DNA of 64,000 nucleotides from Yersinia similis (GTDB lineage Bacteria; Pseudomonadota; Gammaproteobacteria; Enterobacterales; Enterobacteriaceae): NCBI RefSeq assembly GCF_001053095.1, contig NZ_CGBP01000011.1, positions 62,001 to 126,000 of the forward strand, read 5' to 3'. Shown piece by piece: positions 8,620 to 21,600 of this stretch (position 1 is its first letter; each line of letters starts with the position of its first letter). The notes under the pieces were generated by a model. It saw only the letters and a program-made list of their open reading frames with translations, ran no database searches and was not told where the DNA came from. The position numbers and the translations under genes were made by a program.

Positions 8620-10415
8620 TACTGATTCTCTTCTGCCCCAGCATCAGCAGAGCCTTTCTTCGCCACCACGCTAATGGACAGCTCTTGCAACGAGGCTGGG
8701 TTGGCAAAACTTGGCGCATCGGTCATCAGACAAGCCGCAGCGGTGGTTTTAGGGAAAGCAATCACATCACGGATGTTATCGGTACCGGTCAACAACATGA
8801 CCAGGCGATCCAAACCAAACGCCAGGCCCGCATGTGGCGGGGTGCCAAATTTCAGTGCATCCAGCAGGAAGCCAAACTTCTCACGCTGTTCATCCTCAGT
8901 GATGCCCAAAATACCAAAGACCGTTTGCTGCATTTCAGTGCGATGAATACGCACAGAACCCCCGCCCACTTCATACCCGTTGATCACCATGTCGTAAGCA
9001 TTGGCGATAGCGGTGGTTGGTGCTGCGGCCAGTTGTTCCGGGCTCATGTCTTTTGGTGCGGTGAATGGATGATGCATGGCCGTCAGGCCGCCTTCGCTAT
9101 CATCTTCAAACATTGGGAAATCAACCACCCATAACGGTGCCCATGTCCCCAGACGCGTCAACTCGAGATCACGCCCTACTTTCAGACGCAACGCCCCCAT
9201 CGCATCGGTCACAATCTTGTAACTGTCCGCGCCGAAGAACAGGATATCGCCACTTTCCGCCTGAGTAGCCACCAAAATGGCGTCCAACACTTCAGCACTG
9301 AGGAATTTGGCTATCGGGCTTTGTACCCCTTCAAGACCTGCAGCACGGTCATTGACCTTCAGCCATGCCAAGCCTTTCGCACCATAAATCCCGACAAACT
9401 GACCATACTCATCAATTTGTTTGCGGCTGAGTTGTGCCCCACCCGGTACACGTAACGCAGCAACACGCCCTTTGGCATCATTGGCCGGGCCGGAGAACAC
9501 TTTAAACTCAACGTCTTTAACCAGAGGGGCGACATCCACTAATTCCAGTGGGTTACGCAGATCTGGCTTATCGGAACCATAACGACGCATCGCTTCAGCA
9601 AAGGTCATTACCGGGAAATCACCCAGATCAACGCCTTTGGTTTCCTGCCACAATTCACGGACCAATTTTTCCATCACTTCACGCACTTGATCTGCGCTCA
9701 TGAACGAAGTTTCAACATCGATCTGGGTAAATTCAGGCTGACGGTCAGCACGTAAATCTTCGTCACGGAAGCATTTTACGATCTGATAGTAACGGTCAAA
9801 GCCAGACATCATCAGCAACTGTTTGAAAAGCTGAGGAGACTGTGGTAAGGCGTAAAATTTGCCTTTATGCACACGGCTTGGCACCAGATAGTCACGGGCG
9901 CCTTCCGGTGTCGCTTTGGTCAACATCGGGGTTTCGATATCCAGGAAGCCATGGTTATCCATAAAGCGGCGTACAAAACTGGTAATTTTGGCACGGGACT
10001 TCAAGCGGTTAGCCATTTCCGGGCGACGCAGATCCAGATAGCGATATTTCAACCGCTGCTCTTCGCTGTTGATCTGATTGGAGTCTAAAGGCAATGGCTC
10101 AGAGCGATTAATGATATTCAGCGCGTTAGCAAAAATTTCCACTTCACCGGTGGACATATCTTTATTGATTTGACTGTCAGGGCGTGCACGCACAGTACCG
10201 GTAATCTGAATACAGAATTCATTACGCAACTCAGAAGCTTGTTCAAAAGCAGCTTTATGGTCTGGATCGAAGAATACCTGAACGATGCCTTCGCGATCAC
10301 GCATATCAATAAAAATCAGGCCACCCAGATCGCGACGACGGTTAACCCAACCACAAAGTGTAACGCTTTGGCCCACGTGGGACAGATTCAACTGCCCGCA
10401 ATATTCAGTACGCAT
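8619..10415 (-). CDS. aspS: Aspartyl-tRNA synthetase
   Basis: This cytoplasmic class IIb synthetase charges tRNA-Asp. The N-terminal OB-fold anticodon domain (about 1-105) is followed by the catalytic core with motif 2 ([15 protein letters not shown]), the bacterial insertion domain (about 290-420) and motif 3 ([12 protein letters not shown]). The 598-aa length matches bacterial AspRS. It is the first gene of an aspS-nudB-yebC-ruvC run. The E. coli gene yecD, which lies upstream there, is absent here. Confidence 0.96.
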
Positions 10416-10971
10416 ACAATATCCTTTTACTCAGCCGATGCCGCACGCGTTATGTACTGTCCGTACGGCGGTTTTCTGGTGAACCCTTTATTCTGGTAAA
10501 CCCAATATTTTGGTAAACCTCTGTGTTCTATTTATTAATGCTTTATTGTTTCAACCTCAGCGAAGGCTCTCTGCTTATCGCCCGGTTTTAAATCTGCCGC
10601 ATGCCTTTTTGTTGGAAACCGGCCACAGAGATCGGTTCGATGACACGCAGGACATTGAGTCAGTGACGTATCGAAAAATTTCTGCAATTTCTCTAATCGA
10701 TGGTTGCAAGCGCTATACGCTCTATTTTATCCAAAAGAAACCGTATAAAGGCAGAGGTATTTTGGATTAAAGAGCGTTGAAAAAGGGGGCCATTATAAAG
10801 GAAATTCATGGCATAGATAAGAGCGAACGCACAGCTCAGGCACGACAAAATTCCTTTCAGTGAAGTTTTAACGCATCATTTAACAAAATTACCCCCTCTC
10901 ATAGGCTACCTGATAACCTATGTTGATATTAATGGGTCAACAGATTGCCTATTTCGGGCGATAAATCTGCC
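10416..10971. other. Spacer upstream of aspS, no gene recognised
   Basis: No supported gene was found. Three imperfect 17-bp direct repeats (10476-10492, 10493-10509, 10510-10526; core TGGTAAACCC) lie about 60-110 bp before the aspS start, probably within its promoter or leader. Confidence 0.5.
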
Positions 10972-11190
10972 AGGGCAGCAAACGAACGCGTCCCGATGAG
11001 CTTACATCAGTAAGTGATTCGGGAGAGAGAGCAGCTAACAACGCTGTAGCGTCAAGTTAAAAAGGGGATTACCCAAATTAATTGGCGTTACAGCTAGGCA
11101 GCAAACGAACGCGTCCCGATGAGCTTACATCAGTAAGTGATTCGGGTGAGTGAGAGCAGCTAACAACGCTGTAGCGTCAAGTAAGAAGGG
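10972..11190. repeat. Two tandem ERIC-like repeats in front of yecE
   Basis: Two direct copies (about 10972-11076 and 11077-11190) share GCAGCAAACGAACGCGTCCC, then GATGAGCTTACATCAGTAAG, then TGATTCGGG and AACAACGCTGTAGCGTCAAG. The core is the ERIC hairpin. The second copy ends six bases before the yecE start codon. Confidence 0.8.
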
Positions 11191-11196
11191 TAAAAG

Positions 11197-12012
11197 ATGT
11201 ATATCGGACTGCCGCAATGGCAACACCCGGCCTGGGGCCGACTGGGTCTTCGAGACTTGGCGGACTATAGCCGCTATTTTAATTGCGTTGAGGGTAATAC
11301 CACCTTTTATGCATTGCCACGGTCAGAAATTGTGCTGCGCTGGCGTGATATGACGCCTGACAGCTTCCGTTTCTGCTTTAAATTCCCCGCCACGATCAGC
11401 CATCAGGCGGCTCTGCGTGAGTGTGATAAAGAACTACAGGCTTTTTATCATTGCCTGGCTCCGCTGAATGACCGCATCGGTCAACTGTGGTTACAACTGC
11501 CAGCCGCCTTTGGGCCAAATGAATTGGACCGTTTGTGGCAGTTTGTCGATAAATTACCCGCTGGTTTTCATTATGGTGTGGAAGTCCGTCACCCGGAGTT
11601 TTTTGCCAAAGGTGCCGCAGAGTTAGCCCTTAATCAAGGGTTGCATCAGCGATTAATTAACCGGGTGATGCTCGACAGCCGCCCTATTCACACCGCCAAG
11701 CCTTTAACCGCCGCCGTTCGTGATGCTCAAAGTAAGAAACCCCGTTTGCCCGTACATGCTGTCGTCACTGGTGGCCAGCCTTTAGTGCGCTTTATTGGTG
11801 GCGACCAACTGGATGATAACTTGGCCCTGTTTGCACCCTGGCTACAAAAACTGTCCTTATGGGAACAGCGCTATCAACCTTACGTTTTTATTCACACGCC
11901 CGATAATGGCGATTCACCACAGCAAGCTCAAAAAATTTGGCAAAAGTTGGCAGAGGCCATCCCGACATTGCTCACCGCCCCCGATTGGCCAGAGCAAGAT
12001 ACGCTATTTTAG
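11197..12012 (+). CDS. yecE: DUF72 family protein YecE
   Basis: This is a TIM-barrel-like DUF72 protein of unknown biochemical role, conserved in enterobacteria. The 271-aa frame starts MYIGLPQWQHPAWG and contains the family segments FEVRHPEFF-like (YGVEVRHPEFF) and FIHTPDN near the end. The start is the ATG at 11197; its ribosome-binding site (AAGAAGGG at 11182-11189) lies in the tail of the preceding ERIC-like repeat. Neighbours yecN-cmoA-cmoB are in E. coli order. Confidence 0.88.
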   Translation: MYIGLPQWQHPAWGRLGLRDLADYSRYFNCVEGNTTFYALPRSEIVLRWRDMTPDSFRFCFKFPATISHQAALRECDKELQAFYHCLAPLNDRIGQLWLQLPAAFGPNELDRLWQFVDKLPAGFHYGVEVRHPEFFAKGAAELALNQGLHQRLINRVMLDSRPIHTAKPLTAAVRDAQSKKPRLPVHAVVTGGQPLVRFIGGDQLDDNLALFAPWLQKLSLWEQRYQPYVFIHTPDNGDSPQQAQKIWQKLAEAIPTLLTAPDWPEQDTLF

Positions 12013-12204
12013 TCACATCAGCGGGTAGCGCTCGCAGTATCATGGGCAGTACTCACATGATCATAAATAGTGCGATTGGCCTTATCTTTTCGCGTTTCAG
12101 ATTAAGACGCGATAAATGATCAGTTCGCCATTTTTCTAGCGACAGCCACTCGGTAGACGGTTATCATTATTCAGCCAGTCTATGGTTGGGCAATGGAGTT
12201 GAAA

Positions 12205-12600
12205 ATGGTTAGCTCTCTTTATGTGGTGTTGGGCGCACTGTTATTAATCAAGCTGTCATTCGATGTAGTTAAATTGAGAAACCAGTACCGGGTAGCTTAT
12301 GGTGACGGTGGTTTTTATGAATTACAAACTGCCATCCGTGTACACGGCAACGCCGTAGAATACATACCTATCGCTGTCATTTTGCTCATTATGATGGAAA
12401 TGAACGGCGCACTGACGTGGATGATCCATCTTTGTGGATTAATGCTAATCGTTGGCCGCCTACTACATTATTATGGTTTACGTCATCGCGAAATTCGCTG
12501 GCGTCGCTCCGGGATGAGTGCCACCTATGTTTCACTCGTATTAATGATTATTGCGAATATTTACTATTTACCTTGGGATCAGATTTTCAGTTTTACCTGA
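12205..12600 (+). CDS. yecN: MAPEG-family inner membrane protein YecN
   Basis: This small membrane protein of the MAPEG superfamily has about four predicted membrane helices; its enzymatic role is not known. The ATG at 12205 gives 131 residues beginning MVSSLYVVLGALLL, as in E. coli YecN, and has GGAG six bases upstream. An in-frame ATG four codons earlier is open but lacks family support. The MAPEG signature region RVHGNAVEYIPI is clear at about 45-57. Confidence 0.88.
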   Translation: MVSSLYVVLGALLLIKLSFDVVKLRNQYRVAYGDGGFYELQTAIRVHGNAVEYIPIAVILLIMMEMNGALTWMIHLCGLMLIVGRLLHYYGLRHREIRWRRSGMSATYVSLVLMIIANIYYLPWDQIFSFT

Positions 12601-12742
12601 TTCTGCATTAAGACAGTCCCTGTTCCGACAGGAAGATAGCCGGAACAACCGTTAGTCTGGGCGGTTTATCGCCGCCTTCATGTTTATGCCCTTATCACGA
12701 CACTCGCTTTATCACGCTTATCTGCCAAATTTTCTGTTATAA

Positions 12743-14562
<1,820 letters not shown>

Positions 14563-14565
14563 AAA

Positions 14566-14592
14566 ATCCCCCAGCTAACCCTACTGGGGGAT
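14566..14592 (-). terminator. Hairpin terminator between cmoB and cutC
   Basis: The 9-bp stem ATCCCCCAG/CTGGGGGAT (14566-14574 with 14584-14592) is followed by TTTTTC only on the minus strand. It therefore fits cutC best, although it also sits directly behind cmoB. Confidence 0.65.
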
Positions 14593-14724
14593 CCTATTCG
14601 TTCTATCCCAAATAAGTGGTGTTACCGCAGGGCAAAACGCGCGAGTCCCTGAAGATTCAGATAAGTAAGAGCCGCTAATAACCCTGCCACTTCACGTACG
14701 AGGGGAGTATCAATATTATGTGCA

Positions 14725-15489
14725 CTAAGCGCGCTTAGAAAGAGGTGACCCCATAACTAATAAACTCTTCATGGCTTCAACGACCTCACCATCAACACAA
14801 TAGTGAGAAAACTCATCGACATCACTGTCGGCGCACATAGTAACCCCGGCTTTACGGTATCGCATAGTTGATGGCACCGTCCTCCCGGCAGAACTGTGTA
14901 GTTCACGAATTCCGACATCAATAAACTTTTGCATATTCGTCAAACGCACCCCGGCCCCGGCCATAATAATCGGGCCTTGATCCTTGGTTGCTGCGACCAA
15001 ATCTTTCAACAAAGCCAAACCCAACTCAGCATTTTGCTGCTGCCCAGAGGTTAAAATACGCATCACATTAAGTTCAGCCAATTGCTTTAAGGCAATCATC
15101 GGATTTTGGCACATATCAAACGCGCGATGGAAGGTTACTGCCAGTGAACCACTTACTGACATAATCTCCCGCATCCGTGGCATATCGATATGCCCATCAA
15201 TATCCAGTACTCCAACAACGATGCCGGCAAAACCCAAATCACGGATCCGCGCAATATCGTTTTTCATAATGTTAAAATCATTATTGCTGTAACAAAAATC
15301 ACCACCACGCGGTCGAACTATCGGATGAACCGGTATAGTCACGGTTTCTCTGGCCTGCATTAATGCGCCGACACTCGGCGTCAAGCCTCCTTCAGACTGA
15401 CCACAGCATAATTCAATCCGGTCGGCTCCTGCCTTTTCTGCTATTTGTGCACAATCAACGCTATAGCAACAAATTTCCAATTTAGTCAT
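14725..15489 (-). CDS. cutC: CutC family protein
   Basis: CutC is a TIM-barrel cytosolic protein historically linked to copper homeostasis; its real reaction is uncertain. The 254-aa frame shows the family blocks [53 protein letters not shown] and MAGAGVR in the expected order. It is separated from yecM by 229 bp with no gene. The cutC-yecM-argS order is as in E. coli. Confidence 0.9.
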   Translation of the reverse strand: MTKLEICCYSVDCAQIAEKAGADRIELCCGQSEGGLTPSVGALMQARETVTIPVHPIVRPRGGDFCYSNNDFNIMKNDIARIRDLGFAGIVVGVLDIDGHIDMPRMREIMSVSGSLAVTFHRAFDMCQNPMIALKQLAELNVMRILTSGQQQNAELGLALLKDLVAATKDQGPIIMAGAGVRLTNMQKFIDVGIRELHSSAGRTVPSTMRYRKAGVTMCADSDVDEFSHYCVDGEVVEAMKSLLVMGSPLSKRA

Positions 15490-15718
15490 TATCTCCCCCG
15501 CTTGACAGATTTCACTGCGACAGTGAGTGTAAACCCCCTGAAAATCAATGATTCACTGGCTAATTAACAAAGTGCCGAATATATATCGAACTAAAACAGA
15601 ATACGATTAACCATGCTGAAGTATTCACTATGACACTCATTTTAGATTTATGAGTAGATGTCAGTCACAGTGATAACTATAAGTGATAGTCGTTATCGAA
15701 ATAAATAACTCCTATACG

Positions 15719-16279
15719 TTAGCAACGGTGCTCGCTATCAACGATTTCCCGCAGAGTATACGGATGAAACTTAATGGTTATCTCACCATCACTCACGGCC
15801 AGTGTCGGGTTAGATAAACGCTCGTGTACCCCTTGTGGCGAACTGCATTTTACGCTAACCCCTGCGGGCAACACCGCCGGTAATAGTGTTCGGGCGCGGT
15901 GCATTAACGTTTGTGGGTCACCCGGTAAAACAAGTTCAATATGTTCCCACCCCTCGTGGGGGTAATGTTTTTTGCCGGGGTACGGTAACTCAACACAATC
16001 TATCAACCATGGCCCAACATTCAGCGGTTGTGTCATATCAAACAGACAAATTGGCCGTCCGTTAATCAATGTCTCAGACATCAAATGACCACATTGTTGT
16101 AACCCGAAGCGCCAGCGCTCTGCGGTTTCAGCTTGATGGCAACGTAATGAGATATGATCGGCACAAAATTGCGCTAAATCCAAATTCAACTGGGTAGCGA
16201 AAACCGCCAACTGTTGCTCAAAGCGCGGCAAATCTGCTAACAAGTCATGTAATTCAATGATCTCTTTCAGACCGTGCAT
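15719..16279 (-). CDS. yecM: YecM family protein (VOC-like fold)
   Basis: This 186-aa protein belongs to the YecM family, which has a glyoxalase/VOC-like metal-binding fold; its substrate is unknown. Family landmarks are the DHISLRC segment near residues 41-47, the histidine-containing GWEHIELVLPGD (about 110-121) and IKFHPYTL near the end. It lies divergent to argS across a 534-bp spacer. Confidence 0.85.
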   Translation of the reverse strand: MHGLKEIIELHDLLADLPRFEQQLAVFATQLNLDLAQFCADHISLRCHQAETAERWRFGLQQCGHLMSETLINGRPICLFDMTQPLNVGPWLIDCVELPYPGKKHYPHEGWEHIELVLPGDPQTLMHRARTLLPAVLPAGVSVKCSSPQGVHERLSNPTLAVSDGEITIKFHPYTLREIVDSEHRC

Positions 16280-16813
16280 GTGGTTCTCCGTCTGATGGCG
16301 TAGGTAGGATGTTGAAGCGGCAACAATTTACCGTTATTTAAGTTAATCAGCCATACATAATCTCCCTCCTCTTTTTATACCCAACGTCACTGGTATTACC
16401 GCCAAGCCAACCAGTGAACACATCTCACCGAATTGACATTAAAGATGTGATTCGAGTGAGTGAACACCGCTAGTCCTTATGGCCTCAAGTTCTAAGTAGA
16501 TGCGAATAAAATCACCACTTAGCCTCTTTGGCGATGAGATTCGCAGCAACCACGGGCCTGGTACTGACGTCGATAGCCAAATATGATATAAATCCTGCCA
16601 GTTTATAACTCTCACTCTGTCTGGCTACCATTCGGGTAACACTCAACGAGTGAGAGGTCCAGACTACACTCATGTTTAGCTGACACAAAAATATGCAGCT
16701 AATACAAGAGTATGTAACTGACACAGAAAAGAGTCACCGACACAGAAATGTGACTGGCCAAGAATTTTTTGTGCATAATTAATCTGTCTTTCGTATGTAA
16801 TTAAGGTAACCCG
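16280..16813. other. yecM/argS divergent spacer with a degenerate ERIC
   Basis: About 16377-16497 looks like a decayed ERIC-like element (GACATTAAAGATGTGATTCG followed by AGTGAGTGAACACCGCTAG). A 9-bp stem pairs 16609-16617 with 16648-16656. Three short repeats of GACACA(G/A)AA lie at about 16682-16745. A CATAAT -10-like hexamer near 16775 may belong to the argS promoter. No gene was recognised. Confidence 0.4.
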
Positions 16814-18544
16814 GTGAATATTCAGGCTCTTCTCTCAGATAAAGTCAGCCAGGCGCTGATTGCAGCAGGTGCTCCAGCAGATTGCGAAGCTCAGGTTCGC
16901 CAATCTGCCAAAGCTCAATTTGGCGATTATCAAGCTAACGGTGTGATGGCCGTTGCCAAAAAACTTGGCATGCAACCGCGACAGCTGGCAGAAAGAGTTG
17001 TTGAATTGCTCGACCTTACAGGTATCGCCAGTAAGATTGAAATTGCAGGCCCCGGTTTTATCAATATTTTTCTGGATCGTCAGTGGGTGGCCGAGAAAGT
17101 AGAATATGCTCTGACGGCACCTAAATTGGGCGTCTCACCTGTTGAGCCACAAACTATCGTTGTTGACTATTCAGCGCCTAATGTGGCTAAGCAGATGCAC
17201 GTTGGTCACCTACGCTCCACCATTATTGGTGATGCCGCAGTACGGACATTAGAGTTTTTGGGCCATAACGTTATCCGTGCCAACCACGTCGGTGATTGGG
17301 GTACCCAGTTTGGCATGTTGATCGCCTACCTGGAAAAAATGCAGAACGAAAATGCCAGTGATATGGAGCTATCGGATCTGGAGCTTTTCTATCAACAAGC
17401 GAAGAAAACCTACGACGAAGACGAAGAGTTCGCTCTGCGTGCCCGCGCCTATGTCGTAAAACTGCAAAGTGGTGACGAATACTGCCGTCAGATGTGGCGT
17501 AAGCTGGTGGATATCACCATGGCGCAGAACCAAATTGCCTATGACCGTCTGAATGTCACGTTGACCAAAGACGACGTGATGGGTGAAAGCCTGTACAACA
17601 CGATGCTGCCAGAGATTGTCGCGGATTTAAAAGCCAAAGGGCTGGCCGTCGAGAGCGAAGGCGCGACCGTGGTCTATCTGGATGAATATAAGAATAAAGA
17701 CGGTGAGCCAATGGGCGTCATCATCCAGAAAAAAGATGGCGGCTACCTCTACACCACCACCGATATTGCCTGCGCCAAATACCGTTACGAAACGCTGGGC
17801 GCAGACCGGATACTCTATTACATCGATAGCCGCCAGCATCAGCATTTGATGCAAGCCTGGACCATCGTACGTAAAGCTGGTTATGTGCCAGAATCCGTAC
17901 CACTGGAACACCACATGTTCGGCATGATGTTGGGCAAAGATGGTAAGCCGTTTAAAACCCGTTCCGGCGGTACCGTCAAATTATCCGATTTGCTGGACGA
18001 GGCAGTTGAACGTGCTGGCAAGTTAATTGCCGAGAAAAACCCGGATATGCCTGCCGATGAATTGAAGCAAGTGGTCAATGCGGTGGGAATTGGCGCGGTG
18101 AAATATGCCGATTTGTCCAAGAGTCGAACCACCGACTATATTTTCGATTGGGATAATATGCTGGCGTTGGATGGCAATACCGCACCTTATATGCAATATG
18201 CTTATACTCGCGTGGCTTCAGTATTTAGACGTGCGGGTGTTGATGAAACCAGCCTGACGCTGCCATTAGTGATTACAGAAGATCGCGAAGCCGCCTTGGC
18301 TACCCGCCTGTTGCAGTTTGAAGAAGTCATCACCACCGTGGCACGCGAAGGTACACCGCATGTCATGTGTTCTTATCTGTATGATTTAGCAGGCTTGTTC
18401 TCCAGCTTCTACGAGCATTGCCAAATCCTGAATGCTGAGAGTGAAGAGATCCGCCAAAGCCGCCTAAAACTGGCGATGCTAACGGCTAAAACGCTGAAGC
18501 AAGGTCTGGATACCTTAGGTATTCAAACAGTAGAACGGATGTAA
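16814..18544 (+). CDS. argS: Arginyl-tRNA synthetase
   Basis: This monomeric class I synthetase charges tRNA-Arg. The start is GTG at 16814, giving [15 protein letters not shown], with TAAGG seven bases upstream. The HIGH motif appears as HVGHL (about 131-135) after SAPNVAKQM. The KMSKS loop is replaced by [10 protein letters not shown], as is usual for this clade of ArgRS and not a defect. The C-terminal DALR anticodon domain ends [10 protein letters not shown]. The length of 576 aa is one residue from that of E. coli. Confidence 0.96.
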   Translation: MNIQALLSDKVSQALIAAGAPADCEAQVRQSAKAQFGDYQANGVMAVAKKLGMQPRQLAERVVELLDLTGIASKIEIAGPGFINIFLDRQWVAEKVEYALTAPKLGVSPVEPQTIVVDYSAPNVAKQMHVGHLRSTIIGDAAVRTLEFLGHNVIRANHVGDWGTQFGMLIAYLEKMQNENASDMELSDLELFYQQAKKTYDEDEEFALRARAYVVKLQSGDEYCRQMWRKLVDITMAQNQIAYDRLNVTLTKDDVMGESLYNTMLPEIVADLKAKGLAVESEGATVVYLDEYKNKDGEPMGVIIQKKDGGYLYTTTDIACAKYRYETLGADRILYYIDSRQHQHLMQAWTIVRKAGYVPESVPLEHHMFGMMLGKDGKPFKTRSGGTVKLSDLLDEAVERAGKLIAEKNPDMPADELKQVVNAVGIGAVKYADLSKSRTTDYIFDWDNMLALDGNTAPYMQYAYTRVASVFRRAGVDETSLTLPLVITEDREAALATRLLQFEEVITTVAREGTPHVMCSYLYDLAGLFSSFYEHCQILNAESEEIRQSRLKLAMLTAKTLKQGLDTLGIQTVERM

Positions 18545-18550
18545 ATCGTC

Positions 18551-18653
18551 AAAAAAAGGCCCCTCGGGCTGAGAGACCCCCAGAAACATCATTTATTTAT
18601 GGGGAGTCTTCAGCCCAAAGGGCCTTTATATTTCTCGAAAAACAACTTTCGAG
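18551..18653. terminator. Long hairpin plus small hairpin between argS and the TPS exoprotein gene
   Basis: A long imperfect inverted repeat (about 18551-18583 with 18599-18632) pairs AAAGGCCC...GGGCTGA with TCAGCCC...GGGCCTTT. A 7-bp stem (18634-18640 with 18647-18653) followed by TATTTTATTTG comes next. They separate the convergent argS and TPS genes and probably end both transcripts. Confidence 0.7.
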
Positions 18654-18693
18654 TATTTTATTTGTCTGTCTATTTATTATTGGATATTAAGAG

Positions 18694-21600
18694 TTAACCC
18701 CCTACGCCGGTGTGCTTTTTATTCACCACTTGCCCGATAGACTCATCGTCATGAGAAGTGCCATCAGGAATGTTGACATAGGGGAACTCACCGTTAACAC
18801 CCTGTTTCATTGTCCCCAATAGGGTTGGGGCAACATTAAACCCGCCACCGTTTTTATAATAACTGTTTTTAATAGAACTCAACTCTTGCTTATTCGTCTT
18901 CAGGATAACATCTTTACTGCCACTACTTATTTCTGCCCCGTGCAGTTTCGTCGTGCCTTGCACTGTAATCACTACATCACTGTCACCGAAAATACCAGAT
19001 TGCTCAGCGACAGCATCATTATTGACTAGCTGCACATCCAGCTTCGCATGCCCTTGTGCACCTTCTGGATTGGTGAGAGCCCCTTTAAATTGCTCCCCCA
19101 TAAAGCGGGCGGTTGCATCACTAAAATTACGCGATTTCGTTTCAGCAGATAATGGTGGAAGGTATACGCTGCCAGACTCTTTACTGAAACCAACCCCGCC
19201 CATCGTATCTTTGGGTGGTGATTTTTTGTTATACATCAGCTCACCTTTTTTAATACCTGAATCTATTTTTCCTTTAATATCCTTCTCGAACTTCTTAGTA
19301 CCAAGCTTCGATAGTTTAGATGTAACACTGCTGCCTTTATCGTTGGTATGGCTCAGGGATAACTCAACATCCACCTTGACGCTATCTACCTTACTTTTGA
19401 CACTTTCAATTGTTAGATCGCCACCCACATTAATATTAGCCTGTGTGGTCTCAATTCGCGCCCCTTTCATTACCGCATCTTTTTTGGTATTCAGAGAAAA
19501 ATGTGCCGTATTGATATAAGTATTTTGATGTCTAAATGCATCCTGCAGATCAACCATCACTTTAACTCCCGCCCCCTTATAATTACTTTTACTGGCCTTA
19601 TCGCTGTCAATCGTTCCATCTGCTTTTTTAGGCGATGCACTTTTCAGTACCAGATCCAGGTCGACCCCGAAATTCCAATTCTCTTTTGGCAATTCACTTA
19701 AGGCAGACTCAATAAATACCCCACCATGGCGTGCACTCAAATCGACTTTTGGTGCAATAACTTTTAGCCCTTGTAAATGAATAGCTTGATTGCTGTCACT
19801 GTCTGATTTAATAGACACCGTTTTTTTACTGTAAATATGCCCCCCCTGCTGGTCAGAAACAGACTGATTGACTTGATCAACCTTAACGCCGCCTCCTACA
19901 ACATTTTCCTTTGAGGTACTGTCTGTAGAACGCTTGCCTCCCAGTCGGAAATCAGCCAGCGCGCCATCATTAATATCGACACTACCAAACACCGCTGCCG
20001 GCATGTTGACCTGCCCAGCAGCAACCAAAGAAACATTATTTACGTGAACATCCGGACGGCCTATTTGTATACCTTTTGCGGTAAGATCCGCACCAGCCTC
20101 AAGTAATACATTGCCCTGAGTATTAATTTGGCTGACCCCAGCCTCGGTTCGCTGACTTTGGCCTTTTTCGTATCCACCACCACCTGCGAGACGGAAACTC
20201 TTACCACTCGCATCTTTACCAAGACTGAGTTTCCCATTACCCGAAATTTTTATATTACTGCTGCGTTGGCTATCTTGCACCTGATCAAAATAGAGGTTCT
20301 TGCCGGCCTTAATATCAATATCCCCGGCGCCGCCATTAATATCAGTTGCATAATGATAGGTATCTCCGGTAGTACGAATATGAACCCCCTGCTGAGCTTT
20401 AATGTTCGCCGATAGCATCCGTTCAGCAGAGATCTCACTCTCGCTGGTTTCAGCCTTAGCCCCCAAGCTGACTTTTATATCTTTAGTGGCAGTGATACCA
20501 AGACGTCCCCCCACCTCACCTTTTTCTCCTTGGGTGGTTTGCTTGTCACTATTGACTGCGGCGTTACTGAAATGACGCTCTGCCTTCAATTTCATAGCCC
20601 CATGAGTGGCGTGATACTGTGTCCCTTCATCCAACACATCTTTTTTAGCCACCAGCTCAATATCCTGAGCTTTAATCGTGGTAACCAACGCCAGTGAATT
20701 ACTCTCTGTTGATTTGGTATTGCCGCCCGATGCCTCAAAATCTATGCCCGCAGTTGGATCTGCAATCCCCGGCATGTTCCCTCTTCCACCAATATTATCG
20801 AGCGTATTCGCAGGGGTTTTTATTGATTTCTCTATCGGGCGGGTAAATCCACTGTAGTCAATATTAAAACCAATACCTGCATCAACCTGCAATTTATTTG
20901 TTTTTGTAATCTCAATATTATGGCTCGCCATATTATTGATATGCGTTGCATCGGCATGATAACTTTTGGCAACCTGATGCTGTGCACCCTGTTGAGTAAT
21001 ATCCCCGCCAGCCTTAATATTCATATTGCCGTTAATATGGGTTTTGACCACAAGATTATTTTCAATATCATGGTGGCTATCACTATCGACATGGGTATAT
21101 TGCACCCCATTGCCAATTTTATCGATTCCTCCTGTGTAATAGAAACCACCACTATTTTCAACCCTATTTTTATTAATCAGTGCGCGATTTTTGGCACTAA
21201 AGAAGCCAATGTTTTTTTCTGTTTTTACAGTAAAATCACCCTCGCTGGTACTAATGGCCGTACCAAAAAACGTAATATCGTCTCCGGCAGTGAGATTAAT
21301 CTGTTCTGCACTTAATGTTGCAATTTGGTGCTCATCTCTAAGCGTATTTTCAGTGTCTTTTTGATGATTAATGAGAAAGCCCGCACGATACTGTTTATCA
21401 CTGCTTTCTTTGGCAAACCACTCAATGCTGAGGCGGGTTTTTTCCTCATCTATTTTTTGTTGCTGACGCGCAGCCTGTACGGTCAACTTCTCATTAGCAT
21501 GAATATCTAGTTTTCCGTTTACATTAATTCGACTACCATCAATATAAAGGTCTTTTTTGCTGAATATTCTGAAATCCCCATCAGAGCTAATTTCGCTGTC

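Noticed and set aside
10972-11190. CRISPR-like array from the repeated units before yecE
   Set aside because: Only two units of about 110 bp with ERIC hairpin cores and no short spacers; no cas genes occur in the window.
14593-14724. Further ERIC copy between cmoB and cutC
   Set aside because: Only short similarity (AGATTCAGATAAGTAAGAGC then CGCTAATAAC) was seen; too degenerate to call.
16250-16279. Possible loss of the KMSKS motif in ArgRS as a defect
   Set aside because: The arginyl-tRNA synthetases of this group normally lack canonical KMSKS; the [10 protein letters not shown] loop of this protein (coded near 17930-17960) matches E. coli, so nothing is broken.
18694-19100. CdiA-type contact-dependent inhibition toxin at the exoprotein C-terminus
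   Set aside because: No VENN motif, no toxin-like C-terminal domain and no small immunity gene between the exoprotein and argS were visible; the length is that of ShlA-type proteins.
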